This document shows positions 1 to 6,741 of a stretch of DNA of 20,202 bases, one piece after another; positions within the stretch are counted from its first letter, which is position 1; each line of letters opens with the position of its first letter. The position numbers were made by a program, and so were the translations under genes. A model generated the notes under the pieces. It had not been told where the DNA came from and searched no databases. It saw only the letters and a list, made by a program, of their open reading frames with translations. Source of the stretch: RYN-431 sp036388295 (GTDB taxonomy: Bacteria > Planctomycetota > Phycisphaerae > Tepidisphaerales > Tepidisphaeraceae); contig DASVSC010000130.1 in the NCBI GenBank assembly GCA_036388295.1, positions 1 to 20,202 on the forward strand. The letters run 5' to 3'.

Positions 1-1
1 C

Positions 2-298
2 CTGTCCGACCGCCTCACGCACTTCCCGAAGCAACTATCCGGCGGCCAGGAACAGCGCGTGGCCATCGCCCGCGCCATCGTCACCGATCCCGACATCATC
101 GTGGCCGACGAGCCGACCGGTAACCTCGACGCCGCCAGCGCCCGCGACGTCCTGGACCTGCTGCAGCGTCTCAACCGCGATTTCGGTAAAACGGTCATCA
201 TGGTCACCCACGACCCGCACAGCGCCGCCGCGGCGTCACGGCTGATCCACCTGGACAAAGGCAAGTTCGTCGAAGCCGAGCCGTCGCTCGCTACCTGA
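2..298 (+). CDS. ABC transporter ATP-binding protein, LolD/MacB type (C-terminal part)
   Basis: This is the C-terminal 98 residues of an ABC ATPase; the 5' end, with the Walker A motif, lies outside the window. The frame is open from base 2. In order it shows the ABC signature LSGGQ followed by EQRVAIARA, Walker B IIVADEP, the D-loop GNLD, and the switch histidine in VMVTHD-like VTHDP. The string DEPTGNLD and the closing LIHLDKGKF are typical of the LolD/MacB/FtsE branch, which powers lipoprotein or peptide export and works with a FtsX-like permease at the inner membrane. The partner permease is probably upstream, since the next gene does not resemble one. The family is firm; the substrate cannot be read from this fragment. 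It ends in TGA and is followed by a possible terminator hairpin. Confidence 0.93.
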   Translation: MSDRLTHFPKQLSGGQEQRVAIARAIVTDPDIIVADEPTGNLDAASARDVLDLLQRLNRDFGKTVIMVTHDPHSAAAASRLIHLDKGKFVEAEPSLAT

Positions 299-308
299 CC
301 GCGTCCGG

Positions 309-340
309 CCGCATCGGGTATCCCTGCGGCGGAAAAGTTT
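309..340 (+). terminator. possible terminator after the ABC ATPase gene
   Basis: CCGCA (309-313) pairs with TGCGG (325-329), with an inner GGG/CCC pair and a TAT loop. After a short gap comes AAAAGTTTT (333-341). The stem is short and the T-run only four bases, so this is a weak candidate. It sits in the right place between two unrelated genes. Confidence 0.3.
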
Positions 341-377
341 TAAGGGCGTTCGTCCGTAGGGTAATCTTGCCTTACCG

Positions 378-3300
378 ATGTCGAATCACGTCGAAGAGCC
401 GCCCGGTCCGTCGCAGGCTGATTTAGCTGTGACGTTGAACTACGCGCATCTGGAATCCGCGGCCCGGCGGCCAGGGTCCTGGATCGTGCTCGGCATCATC
501 AGCCTGCTCATCGGCGGGCTGTCCGTTCTCGCCAACTTTTTCGTCGGCGTGATATGGCTTAACGCCGGCATCCAGTCGATTCCGCCGGGCGTGACGCCGT
601 ACGTTCTCCCCTTTCCTCAGCTAACGCCGGTGGGTACGGAGTATGTCGGGCCTCGCGGGCTGGACCGTGCCGAGCGGGCGCGACGGATTGATGGTTTTGC
701 CTTGCCGGACGACGTCACTCGCGACGACCGCGTAGCCATGCTGGACCGCTTGCTGGCCGAGTGCGGTCAGGACATTTTCCTTGGACCCAACGCCGCCAAT
801 CCGCGTCCGGAGGTCGACCGGACCGGTGCCAGCCCCGGCCAGAGCAGCGACGAGCGTCGCAAGGCGTTCATTGTGCCAACCGGCACGATCGAGATCAGCA
901 CGACTGAGGCCGCCTTTGTGCGCCCCGCGAAGTTGACGGCCGTCTACGAGACGACCGTGTTCGAATCATCCGGCACATTCCGCGAGCCTTGGCCCCGGCG
1001 CGTCTCCGCGTTCACCGTTGGCGAGACGATCGGCGCGCTGCGCGTCAGCAACCCCGCGCTCACGCCGTATCAATTAGCGACCGTTGCGGACCTGATCGCT
1101 ACCGTGCCGGTGCAAGCGCCACCGCGGTACCAGATGCCGCACCCCGGCGTGCAGCCGGTGAGTTTGACGCCGGAACAATTGCTATCGATCAAGATCAACG
1201 CCGTGACGCACCTAGTCCTCGGCGATGGCCGAACGCTTCCTGCCGATCAGGTGGGGTTGGGCGTCGACCCGCTCCGTGGCACGGTTTATCCGCTGCCGCC
1301 ACCGTTTAGGCCAAGCCTGCCCGGCTCGCCCGCATTGATGTTCGCGCAGGCGGCACACTGCGGCGTCACGCTTCTTATGGCATTGCTGCTGATGTTCGGC
1401 GGCTTCCGAATGCTCGCCGACAGTGCCGATGGCGCGGTGCTGCATTACCGCTGGGCTTGGTGCAAGCTCGCGCTGATCGTGGTCGAGGTGACGCTGGTCA
1501 TGTTCTTCGTACTTTCGATCGGCTCGGACAGCCGCTCGGCAGTTTACTTCAGCGTGTCCGGTGGCATGACTTGGACGGCCCTTTCGGTGGCGGTGCAGGC
1601 GATTTACCCTGTCGTTGTGCTGGCCATTATTCAAGCGCCGGCCACGCGGAAGTACGTGCAGTCGAAGGGCGTGACCGTGGGGCTGGCGGACTACCCGCGG
1701 TGGGCCTTGGCGACGCAGTGGCTGGCGGCGTCGCAGTGGCGGCGCGTGGCGCAAGGAACGGGAATCGCGATGGTCGTCATTGCCGTTCTTCACGCTATTT
1801 CGGCCGTAGCGGCCGGGGTGCGACAGGACTGGACGCCCGGCCTGTTCCACGCGCTGTTGGCCATTATGATCATCGCGGCGGGGCGGTGGTGCCTGAAACT
1901 GAGACAGGCGGCCGCCGTGGCGACGGTGTTGGTCCTCATGGCGTTGCCGTCGCTCGCAATCGCACAAGTACCATCCGCCGCCACCCAGCCGGCGGCCGTC
2001 GATCAGGCGGTACGGCAGAAGGCAATCAGCGCGCTCAAGGTCGTAGGTCCCCAAAAATATAACGAGCGCAGCCGCATCGTGGCAGATGTCGCGCGCCTGG
2101 GTGAACCGGCGGTCGGGCCATTGATGGATTTCTTCTCCGCCAATGCCGAGAACGAGCGGATGGTCTCGTCCGCGATTCTTTGGTGGGACCGATTGCGGCT
2201 GGCGAACTCGCCCACTTTTCGCAGTACGGTCGCGTCCTACGCACCGCGATTCATGAGCCGCAACACGGAGCGAGCCGGTCGACAGCTCATGCGGCTCATC
2301 GCCGACGAGCCTGGGCTGCTGCCGTACTGGGAAACGCTGTGTTTTAGTAATGATTCCGACATTTCCGAAGCGGCCGCGAACTACGTGCTGGCCTTGGACC
2401 CCACGGCGCGAGGAGTCGTTGATTGGGCCGGCAAACAACTGCGTAACGTTAACCGCAATTCGTCCCGTGAGAACGCAATGGCCGTCCTGTTCCGCCTCGG
2501 GCCCGTCGGGCAGGACGCGGCGCGGTCGTTGCTGAAAGACCGCGATCCGGGTGTCCGACTATTGGTCGCCAACTCGATCGGTGAGCGCCGTTCGACAGGG
2601 GGCACCCTCGACCAGACCGACATCGCCGCCGCCGTCGAACTGGTGGTTCGGCCGTTTGATGGCATCAACGAGCAAGAACGGGATGATGCGATGCGCGTCA
2701 AGCTACAGAGGGCCGGCATGAACCTTCTGGTTCGATCCGATGAGCAAGGCAAACGTCGCGCGCTCGACTTGCTGAACACAGAGGAGTTACCGGAGGCTGC
2801 CGATCGTAACCTTGTACTTGCGGTGCTGGCCGAAGTGCGGCTGCCATTGCGGGAATTGATTACAAAGGGTCGCCCGAAGCATGAGTGGGCCGCCGTCCAG
2901 AAAGTGGCGGTCGCGACACTCGCGAGTACCGGGCAACACTGCGAGCCATTGGTGACACTGTTAGAGGACGGTGACATCAGCGTCCGGAACATGGCCGTTC
3001 GGATGATGGCCAAAATCGCGACGCGTCGCGCCGTGCCGGCCGACGATATGCTCTCGAAAATCGACACCCAGGAGGCCACAGTCCGCACGGCCGCCTTCGC
3101 ATTGCTGAATCTCGATACCGCTGCCTGGGCATCGCCCCGTGCCCAAGCCTTGTTTGCCGAGCAACTGCGTACCCGAAACCCCAGAGCCCTTGACGCCTTC
3201 ATCGACCTGTTCAAGAACAGCCCGCCGGTCGGAAAGTTGGCGTTGATCGATCTAGTCTACGTTTCGAAGCTACCGATGACCGTACCGGCGCGCATCTACG

Positions 3301-3761
3301 GGCAGTTCCGCGGAACCCGTCCGTCCCGCTTCGCTGAGCGGTTGGGAGACGGGCTGTTTGACGAGAAAGTCTGGAGCGATCCGGCCGCCGAGACGTCGCA
3401 CCAGTTGCTCCGCCACATGGCCGCCGGCGGCACGCCGGACGAGGCCGCGCGGGACGTGCTGCGGAACGACCCCAAAGCTACGCAAACGTTCCTGGCGTCG
3501 CTGCTCCTCACGAACTCTATCGCGGAAGTCCTCGGCCCAGCGACGCGTGCGGCCGCTTCGTCCGCCGCCGGCGTTCCGATGCCGCCGCCTCCCGCCCGCG
3601 CCGTCACAGAATATTGGCCGGATACACAATGGTCGCCGGCTGACACACGGCTATTCGGTTTAGCCGGGTTCACCTGGGCTGCCACGGCCATCGTCGGACT
3701 CGCAACTTTACTTCTTGGGGGAATCGCGTTCGCCGTGGCGTTCCGGGAACTGACGCCTTGA
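378..3761 (+). CDS. large multi-pass membrane protein with HEAT-like repeat region
   Basis: An 1127-residue protein of no recognised named family. It has a transmembrane helix at about 36-60, then a roughly 260-residue hydrophilic region, then a group of helices at about 325-345, 362-381, 398-419, 460-480 and 486-501. A further hydrophobic stretch at 511-530 ends in LAIAQ and resembles an internal signal peptide. It is followed by the linker VPSAATQPAA. From about 545 to 1020 the sequence is helical with HEAT/PBS-lyase-like units, for example LGEPAVGPLMDFF near 575, a DPGVR unit near 720 and DISVRNMAVRMM near 865. A last helix at 1095-1122 is followed by a very short tail. The likely topology is an anchored helical scaffold outside the cytoplasm for protein contacts; this is inference. 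The start ATG has no strong Shine-Dalgarno. A TAATCT box at 362-367 is 10 nt upstream. Confidence 0.85.
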   Translation: MSNHVEEPPGPSQADLAVTLNYAHLESAARRPGSWIVLGIISLLIGGLSVLANFFVGVIWLNAGIQSIPPGVTPYVLPFPQLTPVGTEYVGPRGLDRAERARRIDGFALPDDVTRDDRVAMLDRLLAECGQDIFLGPNAANPRPEVDRTGASPGQSSDERRKAFIVPTGTIEISTTEAAFVRPAKLTAVYETTVFESSGTFREPWPRRVSAFTVGETIGALRVSNPALTPYQLATVADLIATVPVQAPPRYQMPHPGVQPVSLTPEQLLSIKINAVTHLVLGDGRTLPADQVGLGVDPLRGTVYPLPPPFRPSLPGSPALMFAQAAHCGVTLLMALLLMFGGFRMLADSADGAVLHYRWAWCKLALIVVEVTLVMFFVLSIGSDSRSAVYFSVSGGMTWTALSVAVQAIYPVVVLAIIQAPATRKYVQSKGVTVGLADYPRWALATQWLAASQWRRVAQGTGIAMVVIAVLHAISAVAAGVRQDWTPGLFHALLAIMIIAAGRWCLKLRQAAAVATVLVLMALPSLAIAQVPSAATQPAAVDQAVRQKAISALKVVGPQKYNERSRIVADVARLGEPAVGPLMDFFSANAENERMVSSAILWWDRLRLANSPTFRSTVASYAPRFMSRNTERAGRQLMRLIADEPGLLPYWETLCFSNDSDISEAAANYVLALDPTARGVVDWAGKQLRNVNRNSSRENAMAVLFRLGPVGQDAARSLLKDRDPGVRLLVANSIGERRSTGGTLDQTDIAAAVELVVRPFDGINEQERDDAMRVKLQRAGMNLLVRSDEQGKRRALDLLNTEELPEAADRNLVLAVLAEVRLPLRELITKGRPKHEWAAVQKVAVATLASTGQHCEPLVTLLEDGDISVRNMAVRMMAKIATRRAVPADDMLSKIDTQEATVRTAAFALLNLDTAAWASPRAQALFAEQLRTRNPRALDAFIDLFKNSPPVGKLALIDLVYVSKLPMTVPARIYGQFRGTRPSRFAERLGDGLFDEKVWSDPAAETSHQLLRHMAAGGTPDEAARDVLRNDPKATQTFLASLLLTNSIAEVLGPATRAAASSAAGVPMPPPPARAVTEYWPDTQWSPADTRLFGLAGFTWAATAIVGLATLLLGGIAFAVAFRELTP

Positions 3762-3779
3762 TGATTCAGGGAGGACAAC

Positions 3780-3802
3780 GGCCGGTCCGGGTCGGACAGG
3801 CC
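3780..3802 (-). terminator. inverted repeat downstream of tRNA-Asn
   Basis: GGCC (3780-3783) and GTCC (3785-3788) pair with GGAC (3794-3797) and GGCC (3799-3802) around one mismatch and a 5-nt loop. It lies between the 3' end of the minus-strand tRNA and the stop codon of the plus-strand membrane protein gene, so it could end transcription from either side. No T-run follows on either strand, so function is uncertain. Confidence 0.3.
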
Positions 3803-3808
3803 ATTGAA

Positions 3809-3880
3809 CTCGGCAGGTAGGATTCGAACCTACAACCAGCCGGTTAACAGCCGGCTGCTCTACCATTGAGCTACTGCCGA
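3809..3880 (-). tRNA. tRNA-Asn, anticodon GTT
   Basis: Read on the minus strand, the acceptor arm TCGGCAG pairs fully with CTGCCGA. The D arm is GCTC/GAGC with loop AATGGTA. The anticodon arm GCCGG/CCGGC encloses loop CTGTTAA with anticodon GTT. The T arm GTAGG/CCTAC encloses TTCGAAT. The discriminator base is G, as usual for tRNA-Asn. CCA is not encoded: the discriminator is followed by TTC. The gene lies alone on the minus strand between two plus-strand genes and has its own promoter. Confidence 0.97.
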
Positions 3881-3886
3881 AATTAC

Positions 3887-3901
3887 GGCCCTCGTCGGGC
3901 C
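3887..3901 (-). other. small hairpin in the tRNA-Asn 5' leader
   Basis: GGCCC and GGGCC form a perfect 5-bp stem around a 5-nt loop between the tRNA promoter and the mature 5' end. It would be in the precursor removed by RNase P. It may be chance in GC-rich DNA. Confidence 0.25.
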
Positions 3902-3910
3902 GGGTCGTTA

Positions 3911-3938
3911 TCTATATCGGATCGGCGCAGGCTGTCAA
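3911..3938 (-). promoter_or_regulatory. sigma70-type promoter of tRNA-Asn
   Basis: On the minus strand a perfect TTGACA (3933-3938) is followed after 16 bp by TATAGA (3911-3916). Transcription would start near 3904, about 24 nt before the tRNA. Confidence 0.65.
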
Positions 3939-3982
3939 TACGACCCGCCGTCTGAACGGAAGGTGAAGCGTGTTGATTTTCG

Positions 3983-4011
3983 TTGACCGATCGCCCTGCG
4001 GCCGCTAATTT
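3983..4011 (+). promoter_or_regulatory. probable promoter of rnc
   Basis: TTGACC (3983-3988) is followed by a 17-bp spacer and TAATTT (4006-4011). The -35 is close to consensus and the -10 weaker. It would give a leader of about 53 nt before the rnc start codon. Confidence 0.45.
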
Positions 4012-4070
4012 CCGGTGTCGGCCCGCTTTGCGTCGCCCGAACGTGTCTTGTCCAACAAGAAAGTCCCCGC

Positions 4071-4799
4071 GTGTCCCCGGAACAACAGTCCCAGGCCGAG
4101 AGCGTGCTCGGATACAAATTTTTGGACAGTGAGCTGCTCAAGGAATCGCTCACGCACTCGTCCATTGCCGACAACCGCCTGAACAGCAACGAGCGGATGG
4201 AGTTCCTCGGCGACGCGGTGCTCGACCTGATCGTCTGCGAACTGCTCTACCGCCGCTTTCCGAACCTGCAGGAAGGTGACCTGACAAAAATAAAGTCGGC
4301 CGTCGTGTCGCGGAAAATCTGCGCGGAAGTGGCCGTCGAAACAGGGTTGGCGATGCTGCTGGTCATCGGCAAGGGCATCAGCAACCGTGCGGCCATGCCG
4401 TTGTCACTGGCGGCGGCGGTGTACGAAAGCGTCGTCGCGGCCATCTACCTCGACGGCGGGTTCGAGGCGGTTAAGGAATACGTGCTGCGGACGATGACGC
4501 CGAAGGTGGAGGCCGTCTTCGCCAACCTCCATCAGCACAATTACAAGGCCCTGCTCCAGCAGCATGCGCAAAAGACGCTCGGGGCGTCGCCGCTATACGA
4601 ACTACTGGACGAAAAAGGGCCGGACCACAGCAAGTGTTTCGAGGTGTGCGTGATCATCAACGGCCGCCGTTATGCCGGCGCGTGGGCCCCGAACAAAAAG
4701 ACCGCCGAGCAGAAGGCGGCCCTGCTGGCGCTGGAAGAACTGGGCGTGGTCGGTCGGCAGGAAGTCGATCAGGTGTACGACACGCTGATCGAACAGTAG
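4071..4799 (+). CDS. rnc: ribonuclease III
   Basis: RNase III cuts double-stranded RNA in rRNA precursors, mRNAs and antisense duplexes, acting as a cytoplasmic homodimer that uses Mg2+. The 242-residue length fits the family. The signature ERMEFLGDAVLDL is at 41-53, with catalytic Glu44 and Asp48. The second acidic site reads AAAVYES: Glu119 is present, but the aspartate usually three residues before it is Ala116. The double-stranded RNA-binding domain spans about 157-227 and ends in KKTAEQKAALLALEEL. Translation starts at GTG, with only a weak AAGAAAG upstream. The next ATG in frame would remove the N-terminal helices. The gene stands alone and converges on the DUF1444 gene, with 13 bp between the stops. 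Confidence 0.95.
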   Translation: MSPEQQSQAESVLGYKFLDSELLKESLTHSSIADNRLNSNERMEFLGDAVLDLIVCELLYRRFPNLQEGDLTKIKSAVVSRKICAEVAVETGLAMLLVIGKGISNRAAMPLSLAAAVYESVVAAIYLDGGFEAVKEYVLRTMTPKVEAVFANLHQHNYKALLQQHAQKTLGASPLYELLDEKGPDHSKCFEVCVIINGRRYAGAWAPNKKTAEQKAALLALEELGVVGRQEVDQVYDTLIEQ

Positions 4800-4812
4800 C
4801 CGCCCGCGCCGG

Positions 4813-5604
4813 TCAGACCGTTACCGAATTGGGCGCGACCCCGTCCGCCGTCACCAGGAACAGGCCTTCGGTCACCTGATACGGCCGCGAGCGATAATCT
4901 TCGGCCACTTGGTTGCCGATGCGCTGCACGTTGTCCGCTTCGTTGCGGAAACAGAGCAAAATGTCTCGATTCGGAATTGCGGCTGCGAACGGCGACCCGA
5001 GGTGTTCGCGCAGCTTGTCGTGCAGACTGGGCAGAAGCAGGCGCGTTGCGTCGTAGCCGTCCATGGTCTGGAACAGGATCAGATTCACGTCCCCGTTCTC
5101 GTCCTGCGCGGCGTGCGCCTGGATCTGCTGGCTCTGCCGGATCAGGTTGCCCAGCGCCAAATCGTGCAACTCGTCGACCGTGATGCCCCAACGTTCCAGC
5201 GCACTCGTCGGCACATAGGCGATGGTCCGATCGCCGTCCAAAACGTAGGTGACGGCCAAGCCTTCGACGACGGGCTGCGTCACGATTTTCGACGCCTTCA
5301 GTTCGTCCAGCTCCGACGACACCAGCATCGGCATCAGCTTGTCGCGGACCTCGTCGAGAGACGCGAAACGGTCCGGCGTTCCTTCCGAATCGCGTAGCAG
5401 CTCCACGGCCCACCGTTCCACGTGGTGGCGCACTTCGTCCGGCGACAGCACGCTCAATCGGTACAAGTTCTCTAAGGACGCCGTGCGGCCGTTCAGGCGG
5501 ATGGAGAAGGGCTGGTCCGCGCGGGCGATTCGCACCAGGGGGAAGCGCTGGCGGACGATCCCTATAACCCGTTGTGCGAACTGCTCTCGCGTGTTCTCCT
5601 CCAT
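4813..5604 (-). CDS. DUF1444 family protein (YtpQ-like)
   Basis: A 263-residue soluble protein with no signal peptide or membrane segment. It resembles the DUF1444 family (Bacillus YtpQ), whose role is not known. Supporting features are the N-terminal unit with SIRLNGRTASLENLYRL, the central segment around TQPVVEGLAVTYVLDG, and the C-terminal acidic segment with FRNEADNVQRI. The start is ATG 5604; the same frame stays open far upstream only as antisense of neighbouring genes. There is no Shine-Dalgarno, but a TACAAT box ends 7 nt before the ATG, which suggests a leaderless message. It is divergent from the Gfo/Idh/MocA-type gene (123 bp between starts) and convergent with rnc. The family assignment is from sequence resemblance and is fairly, not fully, sure. 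Confidence 0.85.
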   Translation of the reverse strand: MEENTREQFAQRVIGIVRQRFPLVRIARADQPFSIRLNGRTASLENLYRLSVLSPDEVRHHVERWAVELLRDSEGTPDRFASLDEVRDKLMPMLVSSELDELKASKIVTQPVVEGLAVTYVLDGDRTIAYVPTSALERWGITVDELHDLALGNLIRQSQQIQAHAAQDENGDVNLILFQTMDGYDATRLLLPSLHDKLREHLGSPFAAAIPNRDILLCFRNEADNVQRIGNQVAEDYRSRPYQVTEGLFLVTADGVAPNSVTV

Positions 5605-5611
5605 TACCCGT

Positions 5612-5617
5612 ATTGTA
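5612..5617 (-). promoter_or_regulatory. -10 box placed for a leaderless DUF1444 mRNA
   Basis: TACAAT on the minus strand ends 7 nt before the ATG at 5604, so a transcript would begin at or beside the start codon. No convincing -35 is visible, and there is no ribosome binding site. Confidence 0.4.
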
Positions 5618-5677
5618 CGCGGCGGCGGTCGCTGACGAGGTGAGATTTTGCCCCATCGACAGCGGCGGTTGGCCGCA

Positions 5678-5705
5678 TTGATTCGGGCGGATTGCCCGAC
5701 ACAAT
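5678..5705 (+). promoter_or_regulatory. possible promoter of the Gfo/Idh/MocA-type gene
   Basis: TTGATT (5678-5683), 16-bp spacer, CACAAT (5700-5705); each hexamer matches the consensus in four of six positions. It would give a leader of about 15 nt containing the AAGGAG at 5717-5722. Confidence 0.35.
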
Positions 5706-5716
5706 CCGGTCGCGCG

Positions 5717-5722
5717 AAGGAG
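5717..5722 (+). promoter_or_regulatory. Shine-Dalgarno that fixes the start at 5728
   Basis: AAGGAG lies 5 nt before the ATG at 5728. A further in-frame ATG exists at 5692, but it has no such site, and the extra 12 residues precede the beta strand that normally begins this fold. Confidence 0.75.
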
Positions 5723-5727
5723 AGACT

Positions 5728-6741
5728 ATGGCACAACCCATTCGCCTGGCCGTCGCCGGGATCGGCGCGAGCGGCCGGGCCCACGCCCAGGCCGCGGCGG
5801 CCGGCGGCTTCAAACTGGTCGGCGTTGCAGACCCGATTCCCGATCGACTCGCCACCGTCGCCGGCCCGTTGAATGTTCCGCTGGCGGCCGACGACGTCGA
5901 GCAGCTCATCAGCGATCCCTCGGTCGACGCCCTGTGCATTTGTCTGCCGACGCACCTGCACCTGCCGGTAGCGACCGCGGCCCTGAAGGCGGGCAAGCAC
6001 GTGATGATCGAGCTCCCGCCGACGCCGACGGCGCGGGACGCCAAGGCCTTGGCGCGTGCTGCCGACAAGGCGGGGCGGGTGTTGCTGTACTCGGCCGTGC
6101 GCCGGTTCGGCGGGGCAGAACAGTCGGCCCGGCAGGCGATCGAAAAAGGCCACGTCGGTCCGGTGTACCACGCACGGCTGACGGCCCTGCGCACCCGCGG
6201 CGTGCCTCAGGGCACCGGCTGGTATCACGACCCGCAAAAGACCGGCGGCGGGGCGGTCGTTGATTTGGCGCTCCCGCTGATCGATTTGCTGCTGTACCTG
6301 ATCGCGCCGGCCGTTCCGAAAACGGTGTTCGCGGTCGCGCATTACAAGCTGACGGGGCTGTCGGTCGAGGAGTCGGCGTCGCTGCTGATCAAGTTCGACA
6401 ACAACGCCTCGGCGGAAATCAGTTGCGCCTGGGCGATGAACCAGCCGCCCAGCCAGGCCGGCACCATCTGCCGGCTGGCGGGCGAGCACGGCGCGGTGGA
6501 CGTCTACACGCCGCAGGGGCCGATCGTTTACCGCGCCTTCGATGCCAAAGGGCAGGCCAAGGCGACGCTGCTGAAACAGCCGAAGACGGTCGGCCATCCG
6601 GCATTGCTCCGCCACTTCCGATCGGCCATTCTGGGCGAAACGCCGCCCGCGCCGGGGCCGGCTGAGGGCGTGGCGCTGATGACACTGGCGGAGGCGATCT
6701 ACAAATCCGTCGCGACCGGCCGGGCCGTGGAGGTGGCATGA
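5728..6741 (+). CDS. Gfo/Idh/MocA family protein with altered catalytic motifs
   Basis: A 337-residue protein of the family of NAD(P)-dependent sugar and inositol dehydrogenases. The N-terminal Rossmann fold is clear: VAGIGASGRAH at 9-19 binds the dinucleotide, VGVADP ends beta-2, and CLPTHLHLP at 72-80 is typical. The C-terminal domain begins near 122. Two hallmark residues are absent. The usual EKP motif reads ELP (95-97), so the catalytic lysine is Leu96. The usual DxGxHxxD motif reads DLALPLID (179-186), so the catalytic histidine is Pro183. The fold and cofactor site look intact, so it may bind dinucleotide and ligand without standard dehydrogenase chemistry, or use another mechanism. 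Its stop overlaps the next gene's start by 4 bp (ATGA), implying coupled translation. The substrate is unknown. Confidence 0.9.
   Translation: MAQPIRLAVAGIGASGRAHAQAAAAGGFKLVGVADPIPDRLATVAGPLNVPLAADDVEQLISDPSVDALCICLPTHLHLPVATAALKAGKHVMIELPPTPTARDAKALARAADKAGRVLLYSAVRRFGGAEQSARQAIEKGHVGPVYHARLTALRTRGVPQGTGWYHDPQKTGGGAVVDLALPLIDLLLYLIAPAVPKTVFAVAHYKLTGLSVEESASLLIKFDNNASAEISCAWAMNQPPSQAGTICRLAGEHGAVDVYTPQGPIVYRAFDAKGQAKATLLKQPKTVGHPALLRHFRSAILGETPPAPGPAEGVALMTLAEAIYKSVATGRAVEVA

Noticed and set aside
1212..2438. A 408-residue open frame antisense to the HEAT-like membrane protein
   Set aside because: Its composition is His/Arg/Gln-rich without helices or motifs, while the plus strand has clear membrane helices and repeats.
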